From positions 62,001 through 126,000 of the forward strand of contig CAZTZE010000001.1 in NCBI GenBank assembly GCA_964618215.1: a stretch of 64,000 nt of DNA, read 5' to 3'. The stretch is from CG2-30-58-95 sp964618215. Its GTDB lineage: Bacteria > Chloroflexota > Anaerolineae > Anaerolineales > Villigracilaceae. The notes below the pieces were generated by a model that saw only the letters and a list, made by a program, of their open reading frames with translations, was not told the origin of the DNA and did no database searches. Made by a program: the position numbers and the translations under genes. The stretch's first letter is position 1. Each line of letters begins with the position of its first letter. This document shows positions 43,696-52,103 of the stretch, piece by piece.

Positions 43696-44598
43696 TTAGT
43701 TTTCTCGTTTGCCATTTAATTCATTACCCGCGGCGCGTTCGAAAGCCTGCTCAAGCGCACGACGCGCTAAAACATTTGCCAGATGGCGGCGGAATTCCGC
43801 TGTGGCGTGAATGTCGCTGCCTGGATCAATATCTTCAGAGGCAGCGATTTCAGCAGCTGCATGAATAGCTTCTAGCGTAGGTGCTTGTCCCTTGAGTAAT
43901 TCAGCAGCTTGATGAGCAACCATCGGGCCGTCACCGGCGCTCAAGAATACCATCCGAGCCTGCTGGCAAAGTTTATTCTCATCCAGGGTGACGACAGCAG
44001 CTACGCCGACCAGGGCGAAATCGTGAGGTCGCCGGGCAACTTCCATCAATGAACATCCAGATCGGACCGGCATGGGAGGCAACGCCGCCTCCACCAATAT
44101 TTCATCCGGTTCCAGGGCCGTCGTAAACAGTCCGATGAAGAATTCATTCGCCGGAACCCAACGTTCCCTGTTTTGGCTGCGCAACCGGAAACGCCCGTCC
44201 AAAGCTACGCTCACGGATACGAGTTCAGCCGACGGGTCCGCATGGGAGACGCTGCCGCCAAAGGTGCCGCGGCTGCGGATTTGAGCAGTGGCAATCTTGG
44301 GCATGGTTTCGTGAAGCAGTGGCGCCCGTTCAGCAACCAGGGGATCAACCTCTACCCGATGATGGCGGGCCATGGCCCCTAAACGCAAACCGCCATTCTC
44401 ATCTGGATGAATGTAAGAAAGTTCAGAGATGTTGTTCAAATCCACCAGGACGGAAGGCTGAACCAGGCGGAAATTCATCATCGGAATTAAGCTTTGCCCA
44501 CCGGCCAAAACTTTGGCATCATAGCCATGCTCGGCCAGGTGGGTTAAGGCTTCTTCTATGGTTGTGGGTGCATAATATTCGAACGGAGCTGGCTTCAT
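43696..44598 (-). CDS. CoxM-like FAD-binding subunit
   Basis: 300 residues. FAD-binding blocks of the CO-dehydrogenase medium-subunit family are present: AKVLAGGQSLIPMMNFRL near residues 30-50 and QIRSRGTFGGSVSHADPSAE near 108-125. ATG with AGGAGATG upstream. It is the first gene of a four-gene operon (FAD, Fe-S, Mo, CoxG) ended by the terminator at 40229. Confidence 0.92.
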   Translation of the reverse strand: MKPAPFEYYAPTTIEEALTHLAEHGYDAKVLAGGQSLIPMMNFRLVQPSVLVDLNNISELSYIHPDENGGLRLGAMARHHRVEVDPLVAERAPLLHETMPKIATAQIRSRGTFGGSVSHADPSAELVSVSVALDGRFRLRSQNRERWVPANEFFIGLFTTALEPDEILVEAALPPMPVRSGCSLMEVARRPHDFALVGVAAVVTLDENKLCQQARMVFLSAGDGPMVAHQAAELLKGQAPTLEAIHAAAEIAASEDIDPGSDIHATAEFRRHLANVLARRALEQAFERAAGNELNGKREN

Positions 44599-44693
44599 CT
44601 AACTCATCTCCTAAGATAAAGTGGAATTTACTTGCATATCTTACATCAAGATGTCTGATTGCACTACCGTAAAACTTGCTATGGTCCAAGTTT

Positions 44694-44782
44694 GTCATTC
44701 TGAGGAGCGGTGTTGGCGACGAAGAATCTCGCTTGTCGCAGGCCGAGATACTTCGCGCCAAATGGCGGCGCTCAGTATGCCA
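44694..44782. repeat. Degenerate hairpin element, GTCATTCTGAGG family copy D
   Basis: The left arm GTCATTCTGAGGAGCGGTGT... continues to GACGAAGAATCTCG; the right arm (GAGATACTTCGCGCC...CGCTCAGTATGCCA) pairs with it only partly, so this copy is decaying. It fills the gap between the FAD-subunit gene and the DinB-like gene. Confidence 0.55.
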
Positions 44783-44804
44783 AGTGACTTTTGCGGTATT
44801 GCGG

Positions 44805-45311
44805 CTAATCTCCAGGCAAGCGTTCAAACCAGAGAGGCGAGGGAATACTCTTGCCGCCCGTCCACAATTGGTAAGTGAGTTGCATGTGACCCAGGTGAAG
44901 AGATGTATGATCAATCACCTGTAAAATAGACCAGCGCATCGGGACGGTGCGGCCTCTCGCCTGGCGTGCGCCATTCAAATCAGATTCGCCCAGGGTGGAA
45001 AACACATCTCTTGTCTCTCGCGCGGTCTGCTCCAAGAGTTGGATAATTTCTGCTGCGTTGGTCGCTACAGCAGCAAATTCAGCCTCCCGGTCGCGAGTCT
45101 CAGGCCTGCCAGCGATCACTTCAGCAATCCAGAAATGCTCCGCGCCAGCGATATGGGCGGCTAAGACAGCCAGCGAATTGGTGGCATGATCGCCTTTTCC
45201 TTCGATCGGCCGCCAATTCAGGGCTTCCGCGGGTAATTCAGCGATCAGGCCGGAAACCTGGTTATGCAAATCTTCAATTCGTTCCAGGTAGTTATCCAAT
45301 TCTGGGATCAT
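44805..45311 (-). CDS. DinB-like four-helix protein
   Basis: 168 residues. Histidines spaced as in DinB/YfiT metal sites occur in VLAAHIAGAEHFWIAEV and VIDHTSLHLGHMQLTY, and the length matches the family. Members act in thiol-dependent detoxification or are uncharacterised. Its start overlaps the stop of the NmrA-like gene (ATGA), so the two are co-translated; they form a small unit between two catabolic operons. Confidence 0.82.
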   Translation of the reverse strand: MIPELDNYLERIEDLHNQVSGLIAELPAEALNWRPIEGKGDHATNSLAVLAAHIAGAEHFWIAEVIAGRPETRDREAEFAAVATNAAEIIQLLEQTARETRDVFSTLGESDLNGARQARGRTVPMRWSILQVIDHTSLHLGHMQLTYQLWTGGKSIPSPLWFERLPGD

Positions 45312-46156
45312 TTTTTAATCCGTTTGACAAACTCCGCAAAGGATGTGGGGTGCCGTCCGAGCAAACGACTCAAAGCGTTTGTGTTGCCTGTAAATCCATA
45401 ACTTTCATAATAACAGAACATTTTGATCAAGGTCAATACTTGATAGTCGCCCAAGCCGGATGCTCTGGCGCCTCGCTTCCACACCTCGAGCGATACAACT
45501 TCCGCTTCCACCGGACGGTCAAGTTGGTCTGCCAACGTTGAGGCGATTTCAATTTGAGACATCGCCGGTGTGCCGACTAACTCGATGGTCGCGCCAATGT
45601 GTCCGGGTTCAGTGAGAACAATCGCGGCCGCTTGAGCGACATCATTCAAGTCAACCAAACTCAAACAAGTCTCCGGCGAGTATGGCACCGGATATATGCC
45701 ATTAAGAATTTGATTCCAATTTGCCAAAACATTCTGCATGTAGGCTGTCGGCTGCAAGATGGTAAAGGGCAAACCCGATTCGAAGAGTATTTCCTCGACG
45801 CGCATTTTCTGCCAGTGATGCGGCATAGCCTCGATCTGCGGATGCAAAACCGAATGGAAGATGAAGCGTTCGATGTCCGCAGATTGGGCAGCGGCTATGA
45901 CAGTCTTTCCAATGGTCACCTCATCCGGGCTGACATTGGGGGCAATATGATAAATTGCCCGAACCCCTTGGACTGCCCGGAGCATAATGGCCTGGTCACG
46001 CAGATCTCCAACGAGCACATCCTCAACGCCAAGCGCTTCGAGGGAGGAAACCTGATCAAACCGGTGTACCAATGCCCGGACAGTTTCAGCGCTTTTCGCA
46101 AGCGCTTGAATGATCGCCACGCCGGTTTTGCCAGCCGCACCTGTGATAAGAATCAT
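45308..46156 (-). CDS. NmrA-like NAD(P)-binding short-chain dehydrogenase-type protein
   Basis: 282 residues. Starts MILITGAAGKTG, a Rossmann dinucleotide site, with VGDLRD and FHSVLHPQ typical of atypical extended SDRs of the NmrA/YtfG group; the Tyr-x-x-x-Lys catalytic pair is not seen, as in redox-sensing members. It starts right after the terminator at 46161-46199 with no obvious ribosome site, so its own promoter may lie in that region. Confidence 0.82.
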   Translation of the reverse strand: MILITGAAGKTGVAIIQALAKSAETVRALVHRFDQVSSLEALGVEDVLVGDLRDQAIMLRAVQGVRAIYHIAPNVSPDEVTIGKTVIAAAQSADIERFIFHSVLHPQIEAMPHHWQKMRVEEILFESGLPFTILQPTAYMQNVLANWNQILNGIYPVPYSPETCLSLVDLNDVAQAAAIVLTEPGHIGATIELVGTPAMSQIEIASTLADQLDRPVEAEVVSLEVWKRGARASGLGDYQVLTLIKMFCYYESYGFTGNTNALSRLLGRHPTSFAEFVKRIKK

Positions 46157-46160
46157 GGTC

Positions 46161-46199
46161 GAAAAAGGCTGACGGGTTTCCGCGAAAACCCGTCAGCCT
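46161..46199 (-). terminator. Strong rho-independent terminator
   Basis: The 14-bp stem AGGCTGACGGGTTT / AAACCCGTCAGCCT with a six-base loop is followed on the minus strand by a run of T. It lies immediately after the stop of the tandem cyclase gene and should end the FdrA-nitrilase-DUF1116-cyclase operon. Confidence 0.88.
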
Positions 46200-46204
46200 G
46201 AAAA

Positions 46205-47878
46205 CTAACTGCCTTCTTTGAAAGCCACGAAGCGTCCCCACATGGATTCCGCTTCCATGGCTTTTTGCAAGTAGCAACCGATGTAATAGCGACCGCTTTT
46301 GGCGGTGGCGATATCACCCGCCAGATTCTCGGCGTGCACGATCTTCTTGGGGAAGAGGTTGAGGTGCATATCCTGATAGAAGCCTTCCAACGGGTACATC
46401 TCATCCCAATCTTTGCCAAAGTCTTTGATCAGTTTGGCGTTGGCTTCTGCAAAAGTTTTGGGATGCCAGATACGCATAATGGTGTTCATGGGGTGGTCGG
46501 CGGATACCGCGTCCACACCGATCCATTTGAGTTTCATTTCTGTTGCCCACTTGGAGAAATCGGCTGAGGGACCCGGGTGTTTGACCATATATCGGAATTC
46601 ATCAGAATCTTCGCTGCACCAGCCATACTTGTTCCAGCCCGTTTTGATGACCAGAATATCACCCTTGCGGATATCAACGACCTCTTCAATCATTTTCGGG
46701 GTATATACGCTGGAATCGCTGACCAGGTGGGAGATGTCGGCAATGACGCCGGGACCTATCCATTCAGACAAAGGTACCTGTCCGATAGTTCGCCCATTGG
46801 GATAAAAGTGTTTTTCGCCATCCATGTGAGTGGCAAGGTGAATACTGGCGTTGCAGATGGAACCGTTACGTCCCATGCCAAAGTATTGTCCGCCAACACG
46901 TTTGGTATAGGTGACACTCAATGGAACATAGTTAAGCCATTGCGGGGTCTGAACGCTGAAGGGGACGGTCATATCGATCATTTCTGAGTTTTCCATCGCC
47001 CTGATAAAATCTTCTTCACTCATTCCTGCCGGCGCGGTTAAGGCGGATACGCGCGCCCATGCAATTTCCACTTCCATATAGGGGATGGGCATGATTTGGA
47101 TCCAGGCACGTTTGTTTTTCAGTTGGTCAATCTCGCCCACAATACATTCGGCAAGCACAAGATGTCCTTTCGGCATGGTGATGTGAGTGAGTTCGTAGTA
47201 TTCGCCCTGTGGGAAGGTCTCATCCCATGTTTTACCGGTTTCTTTTTTCAGTTTTTCTTCAGCCAATTTGAAGTGATTTTCATGCATTCGGCGGATCGGA
47301 GTGTTCATGGGATGTTCAGCAGCGCCGCAATCCACACCGACGACCTTGAGTTTCATATCCAGCGCCCACTTGTAAAAGTCTATTGAAGGACCTGGATGGC
47401 GCACGAGAAAACCAAATTCCATGGATTCAACGCCACCTTGCGCTTTTTTGTTGTTCACTTGCGGCTGGTCCCAGGAATATTTGTGATACCCAGTGTTAAT
47501 GATCAGAATGTCACCTTGTTTAACTTCGGCTTTCTTCATGATCATTTCCGGGGTGATGATGCTGTAATCAGAAACCATATCCGAAATGTCAACAATCACA
47601 CCAGGACCACACAAGTCTTCCAAAGGAATATCGGCGATTGCGCGGCCGCCAGAGTGAAACGCCCGTTCACCCACCAGGTGAGTGCCTACAGTGTTGCTCC
47701 AATTCAGGATCTGACCATTCGCGCCTTGTCCGCCACCATAAGCGCCAGTGACACGTTTGAAAAAGTGCACTTCAAGCGATTTTTCACCTGGCCAGGGGGG
47801 AGTAAAAATACTGCAACCTTGAGTCAGGTCGTGTAACTTGGCCTCACTCATCATCTTAATAAAACTTTCTCGGTCCAT
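46205..47878 (-). CDS. Tandem cyclase-family protein, one domain apparently inactive
   Basis: 557 residues made of two cyclase-family domains (about 1-300 and 305-557). Domain 2 keeps the metal motif (HLATHMDGEKHFY, with both His, Asp and the later His). Domain 1 reads SNTVGTHLVGERAFH: against the intact protein at 16214 the first His is Thr63, the Asp is Val69 and the later His is Ala73, so it should not hold the metal. Both retain the GVD(C/A)..A(E/D)HPMNT block. ATG with GGAGG upstream. Likely an amide or ring hydrolase with a structural or regulatory N-domain, in an operon with the DUF1116 and FdrA genes. Confidence 0.85.
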   Translation of the reverse strand: MDRESFIKMMSEAKLHDLTQGCSIFTPPWPGEKSLEVHFFKRVTGAYGGGQGANGQILNWSNTVGTHLVGERAFHSGGRAIADIPLEDLCGPGVIVDISDMVSDYSIITPEMIMKKAEVKQGDILIINTGYHKYSWDQPQVNNKKAQGGVESMEFGFLVRHPGPSIDFYKWALDMKLKVVGVDCGAAEHPMNTPIRRMHENHFKLAEEKLKKETGKTWDETFPQGEYYELTHITMPKGHLVLAECIVGEIDQLKNKRAWIQIMPIPYMEVEIAWARVSALTAPAGMSEEDFIRAMENSEMIDMTVPFSVQTPQWLNYVPLSVTYTKRVGGQYFGMGRNGSICNASIHLATHMDGEKHFYPNGRTIGQVPLSEWIGPGVIADISHLVSDSSVYTPKMIEEVVDIRKGDILVIKTGWNKYGWCSEDSDEFRYMVKHPGPSADFSKWATEMKLKWIGVDAVSADHPMNTIMRIWHPKTFAEANAKLIKDFGKDWDEMYPLEGFYQDMHLNLFPKKIVHAENLAGDIATAKSGRYYIGCYLQKAMEAESMWGRFVAFKEGS

Positions 47879-47906
47879 CGTAGCCTCCGTTTTTCTGAGT
47901 ATAGGA

Positions 47907-49148
47907 TTAGAAACCGTATTTATCAGCGAATGCGACAAGCGCTTCTTCGAACACGCTCATTGGGGCTGAAACAACACCAGCGCCGACCTGTCCAACCCCT
48001 GGATCCTTGTGAGCGACGCCCGTGTTCACACGCGGGGTGATCTGTTTTTCGACAACCTTGCGGATATCAATACCGGTTGGGGTGCCGCGGAAATCAAGGA
48101 ATGGGATGGTGAAATGTGTGTGTTCGGCATAGGTGATTTCGTACATTTCGAGGGTGGTATTAATGGCGTCTTTGGGTACACCACCGATGAAGGTGACCAA
48201 GGCGGGGGCGGTTGCCATGGCAAAACCACCGATACCGGCTGTTTCAGTGATGACACTGTCGCCAATATCGCGGCAAGCGTCTGATTCTTTGAAACCAGGG
48301 AAGTAAAGCGCCTTAACAATCGGGGATTGTGCTGTGAACCATTTGTCTCCCAAACCGCTGACCTTGATGCCAAAATCGGTGCCGTTGCGAGCCATGATGG
48401 TGACGATCGTGCTGCCTTCCACATTATGACCGGCAGCGGTCATTGACTTACAACCAGCCATAACGGGGTTGAGAATGCTCAAAGCATTCTCGCCGAGGAA
48501 TTTGATCGTTTCAAAGGCGGTAGCGCTGTCTTTGGCAGTTTTAGCGATGTAAGGGGCTAATTGAGTTGTCCACAATACAGAGGCGGCATCCAGGCGGTTA
48601 TGCCCGTCATCGCCCATGTGAAGCGCTTTGGAAAGGATGGCGCGAATATCAATGCCGCCGATTGCTTCCAATGCGGCTTTGATCGTTGGACCCAGTGTGG
48701 ATTCCATCCAGCGTAATTTATCCAATACTTCCTGGCTGTAAGCGCCCATGCGCAGGACTTTGCCGCGGCCTTCATTGAGGTTGGAGAAGCATTTGATCTT
48801 GTGGGTCTGGTTCTCAACAACATAGACAAGCATGGAAGGTGAGATCACGCCAGCCATTGGGCCGGCGCACATGTGCTCATGGCAGGGTGAAAACTCGATT
48901 TTGCCTGATTTGAGCATCTTCTCTGCTTCTTCGCCATTCTTGGCTTTGCCTTCAAAGATCAAGGCGCCCATCATGGCGCCTTTCATTGGGCCAGCCATGC
49001 GCTCCCAGGTAACCGGAGGACCGGCATGAAGGAGCATGTTGTCGTGTATACCGGGTACCACGTCAATCGCCTTTGCCAGGGTGGTGGCAATCGGCCGGGC
49101 TTCCATCATGCGCTGGGTAGCTTCGGTATTTGCTTTTTCAATATCCAT
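47907..49148 (-). CDS. allG: DUF1116 protein, AllG/YlbE-like carbamoyltransferase component
   Basis: 413 residues. Matches the DUF1116/YlbE family in length and in blocks such as LLHAGPPVTWERMAGPMKGA, FSPCHEHMCAGPMAGV and MGDDGHNRLDAAS. In Escherichia coli YlbE (AllG) with FdrA (AllF) and YlbF (AllH) forms the oxamate carbamoyltransferase that releases carbamoyl phosphate from oxalurate. FdrA is encoded two genes upstream; the DUF2877 partner is at 12354. ATG with AAGGA seven bases upstream; the tandem cyclase gene follows after 28 bases. Confidence 0.85.
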   Translation of the reverse strand: MDIEKANTEATQRMMEARPIATTLAKAIDVVPGIHDNMLLHAGPPVTWERMAGPMKGAMMGALIFEGKAKNGEEAEKMLKSGKIEFSPCHEHMCAGPMAGVISPSMLVYVVENQTHKIKCFSNLNEGRGKVLRMGAYSQEVLDKLRWMESTLGPTIKAALEAIGGIDIRAILSKALHMGDDGHNRLDAASVLWTTQLAPYIAKTAKDSATAFETIKFLGENALSILNPVMAGCKSMTAAGHNVEGSTIVTIMARNGTDFGIKVSGLGDKWFTAQSPIVKALYFPGFKESDACRDIGDSVITETAGIGGFAMATAPALVTFIGGVPKDAINTTLEMYEITYAEHTHFTIPFLDFRGTPTGIDIRKVVEKQITPRVNTGVAHKDPGVGQVGAGVVSAPMSVFEEALVAFADKYGF

Positions 49149-49185
49149 GAGTGTATCCTTTTGGTATGGTTTTTCATAGCACGGC

Positions 49186-49283
49186 AGACCCTAAAGGTCT
49201 TTTCAGGCAAACCAGAAGACAAGTTGGCATGAGAACTCTGCATGAAACGCGTGTGGGCTATACAAAGGAGACCTTTAGGGTCT
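49186..49283. repeat. Widely spaced inverted repeat AGACCCTAAAGGTCT
   Basis: AGACCCTAAAGGTCT (49186-49200) is repeated in reverse complement at 49269-49283; each arm is also a small hairpin (AGACC/GGTCT). The right arm reaches into the last codons of the nitrilase-family gene. The 68-base interval contains no gene. Confidence 0.65.
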
Positions 49284-50174
49284 TGGCCCTTTTTTGGATG
49301 AACGTTTCCCGATTTCAAATCGAGAACGCGCCTCTTTCAAAATCTCCTCATACAAGGCAAGGTTTCGGTCTTCTAAATGGTCGAATTTCTGGGGGCTTTT
49401 ACTCCCCCAGGTCACGTAGCGTAGCGGGTCAGGGTCGAGTTTAGCAGCGATGATTTCTTCAGTACCGCGAGCTTGAGCCAGTCGCCAGGCAATGGGGGTT
49501 ACGATCATGCTATGACCGAAACCGTAATTTCCACAAGCGTCCGGCCCCACTATATTACTGGCAACTACATAAACATGATTATCGTAAGCACGGGCGGCAT
49601 TGGTGATATACCAAATATCATAGCTGCGCTGGAAAGCAGATGCTCTGACAATAATATCGGCTCCTTTTACTGCCAGCAGGCGCGAGAGTTCTGGAAAGTC
49701 GCCGTCGTAGCAAATGATCATGCCAATATTACCCAGGGCTGTCTCGAACACATCCGCGCGATCACCGACCTCCGCCCAACCGCCTTTATCGCGACGTTCC
49801 CACGGGGCAGGATGGGTTTTATCATATATCCCAATGATTTCCCCATTGGGGCCGATCAGTATTGACGAATTGTAGACAAAACCGCGTTCACCCGCGCGCC
49901 GGTAGGATGGCCAAACAACGTGGACTCCCAATTCCTTCGCCGCTGCCTGAATATCGTGAGTTATCCGACCCGGAACCTCATCAACAAGGTGCCACAATTC
50001 TTCCGCACTGAGACCAGTCTCATATCCTGTGGTTACCGTCTCAGGGAATACGACCAATTCAGCGCCATACTCTGAGACTGCCTTTTTCAGCCAAGCTACT
50101 CCCTTGTCAACATTCGCCTGGACATCATTTGGAGTGATCGCGATTTGCGCACAAGCAACGATAAATTCTTTCAT
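49275..50174 (-). CDS. Nitrilase-superfamily amidohydrolase
   Basis: 299 residues with the complete Glu-Lys-Cys triad: Glu in VVFPETVTTGY, Lys in IYDKTHP, Cys in MIICYDGDFPE. Family members hydrolyse amides, N-carbamoyl compounds or nitriles to acids and ammonia. It lies between the FdrA and DUF1116 genes, so an amide or carbamoyl intermediate of the same pathway is the likely substrate (a beta-ureidopropionase or omega-amidase type of step). Which one cannot be told. Confidence 0.88.
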   Translation of the reverse strand: MKEFIVACAQIAITPNDVQANVDKGVAWLKKAVSEYGAELVVFPETVTTGYETGLSAEELWHLVDEVPGRITHDIQAAAKELGVHVVWPSYRRAGERGFVYNSSILIGPNGEIIGIYDKTHPAPWERRDKGGWAEVGDRADVFETALGNIGMIICYDGDFPELSRLLAVKGADIIVRASAFQRSYDIWYITNAARAYDNHVYVVASNIVGPDACGNYGFGHSMIVTPIAWRLAQARGTEEIIAAKLDPDPLRYVTWGSKSPQKFDHLEDRNLALYEEILKEARSRFEIGKRSSKKGPRP

Positions 50175-50184
50175 AAATATCCTT

Positions 50185-51918
50185 TTACTTATTCTTCATT
50201 CGTTCCAGGATGCCCATGAGTTTCTCATTGCCACCCGCCGCGGGCCGCCAGTCAACGTGGATAACTTCAGCCCCTTGCGCTACAAGACTTTCCGTGAAAG
50301 AATCCAAGCCGACATTGATGGCTACCAAAGGGTGTTCAAATGTAGAGAGATTGACGCTCGCGATTGGGTGTTCAGCGGCGCTTGCATCTTTTTCCCCCAA
50401 GGTTCGCAACAGCCGTCCCACGTAACGAGCCGCGACATCGTTGCTGGTCATCACGATTGCACCGGCCTCTTCGAGCATCTGGATTTGAGCGGCCATATTC
50501 TGGGGGTCTTCATCCGTCCCTGAAACGACAGCCACAACTTCGAGATAACGCCCGCCGTCTTCTGCAATTTTGCGGGCTTTTGCAATCGCGGGAGCCAGCT
50601 CGCTGGCCGGGTTCGGATGGGCACCGAAGCCCAAAACAACATCCAGCAGGATAACGGCCACTTGGGGGTCACTGGCCTCTTTCTCCAGCCGACGGATGCG
50701 CAGATCATTGTCCATCATCGGGTGCAGACGACCAACCGTGAACTCATCTTCCCCGAGATCAATGAGGGTGTGTTCCTTGCTCACCAAAGAATCTGCCAGA
50801 CGTAATTCTTTTTTCAGAGGCGCATTTGAATAAACTGCTGGAAGATAATCCCTCAAGATGAGTTGAGCCTCATAAGCCAGAGTGCCACCTGAGAAAAGCC
50901 CTCTCAGATAGCGTTGCCCTGACGAGAATCTTCCGAGGTCCAAGCCACCAACCAAATCTTTATGATCCCCTGCCTTAGACAACTGGACAGCCAGTTCGGC
51001 AGTTTCATCAAAAGTCGTAACAAAGGTTACATTATCAACTTTGCGCATGGCGGTTGAATAGCCAATGAAATTCACGACCACTGGCTTCCCCACTAAACGT
51101 GCGGCTTCGATGAGTTCGCCAGCCACTTTGGGCGAGGGCGGCTTGGAAACCAGGACAATCACTTTTGTGTCCGGATCGCGGCTCATCAGATCAAGAGCCT
51201 GGCGGGCTGTGATGGCATTCACATCTTCAGAGAGGTCACGCCCGCCGGTGCCGAAGGCATGGGTGAGGCCCCCGCCCATCTGGTGGATGCGAACAGAGAC
51301 TTGCTGCAAGCCGGTTCCCGAGGCCGCTACGATGCCAATCGGCCCGCGCCGAACTTTGTTGGCGAACCCCAATCCAACCCCATTGACAATGGCTGTGCCA
51401 CAGTCAGGCCCCATAACCAGCAGGCCCTTCCTGGCAGCCTCTTGTTTCAAAGCGATCTCTTCCTTCAAGGGGACATTGTCACTGTAAAGGAAGACATGCT
51501 TATTTAATCCCAAAGCCTGGCGAGTCACATCTGCGGCATACCGCCCTGGGACGGAGATGAGCACCCATTGGGCAGTGGGCAATCTCTTTGCCGCGGCTTC
51601 CAAGCTCTTGGAGCGGTATTCCTGATCCACGCTCCCACTTCGGCGAGCCGCGACAAGTTCATCCACTTTTCCAAGAGCAGTCTGAGCTGAAGATTCGTTT
51701 TCACCTTTGACAACGATGATCAGGTCATTGGCTCCAGCCCCCTTAACCTCATCTACAAGTAAATTACTCTGTGCAAGGACATCCTTATTGGCATCCGTTC
51801 CCATCACTACACCGGCGTCTAAAACACCGGGTTGCTCTGACAGGGAACGCTGTAATTGCATCAGCACTACAGAGTCATAATAAGCACCAGATCGTATTTC
51901 AGCTTTAATGAATGCCAT
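50185..51918 (-). CDS. fdrA: FdrA-like (AllF) carbamoyltransferase/acyl-CoA synthetase-fold protein
   Basis: 577 residues. The FdrA family shows an N-terminal domain (GAYYDSVVLMQLQRSLSEQ, GVVMGTDANK), a SucD-like CoA-ligase fold (MGPDCGTAIVNGVGLGFAN and GGRDLSEDVNA) and a C-terminal domain (LIDLGEDEFTVGRLHPMMD). The SucD-like part lacks the usual phosphohistidine context. With DUF1116 and DUF2877 proteins it forms the oxamate carbamoyltransferase known in enterobacterial allantoin degradation. I start at MAFIKAE (51918), preceded by GGAAGAG; an ATG 12 bases upstream is also possible. Confidence 0.88.
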   Translation of the reverse strand: MAFIKAEIRSGAYYDSVVLMQLQRSLSEQPGVLDAGVVMGTDANKDVLAQSNLLVDEVKGAGANDLIIVVKGENESSAQTALGKVDELVAARRSGSVDQEYRSKSLEAAAKRLPTAQWVLISVPGRYAADVTRQALGLNKHVFLYSDNVPLKEEIALKQEAARKGLLVMGPDCGTAIVNGVGLGFANKVRRGPIGIVAASGTGLQQVSVRIHQMGGGLTHAFGTGGRDLSEDVNAITARQALDLMSRDPDTKVIVLVSKPPSPKVAGELIEAARLVGKPVVVNFIGYSTAMRKVDNVTFVTTFDETAELAVQLSKAGDHKDLVGGLDLGRFSSGQRYLRGLFSGGTLAYEAQLILRDYLPAVYSNAPLKKELRLADSLVSKEHTLIDLGEDEFTVGRLHPMMDNDLRIRRLEKEASDPQVAVILLDVVLGFGAHPNPASELAPAIAKARKIAEDGGRYLEVVAVVSGTDEDPQNMAAQIQMLEEAGAIVMTSNDVAARYVGRLLRTLGEKDASAAEHPIASVNLSTFEHPLVAINVGLDSFTESLVAQGAEVIHVDWRPAAGGNEKLMGILERMKNK

Positions 51919-52020
51919 AATCTCTTCCATTCCAAGTTTGTAGTTTCAGACTTTATTCGTAATAAGCCAAGAGGCTCGTGTTGGACGCTGACCCTTGCAC
52001 CGCCCGCAAGGGCAGTGTAA

Positions 52021-52077
52021 ACGCTGATTTTCGCTGATTCATGGGTTAAATCTGCGTTTTTCAGCGTGAATCAGCGT
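52021..52077. repeat. Octamer-type imperfect inverted repeat
   Basis: ACGCTGATTTTCGCTGATTC pairs imperfectly with a right arm ending AGCGTGAATCAGCGT. It fills the 185-bp gap between the CoA-transferase and FdrA genes; nothing else is seen there. Similar in style to the elements at 1333 and 16024. Confidence 0.55.
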
Positions 52078-52103
52078 CCCAATATTATTGCGGAATATGT
52101 CTA

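Noticed and set aside
40873..44598. Aerobic carbon monoxide dehydrogenase
   Set aside because: The large subunit has a VRGAGR loop instead of the AYxCSFR loop with the copper-binding cysteine of true form I enzymes. Presence of CoxG alone is not proof of CO oxidation.
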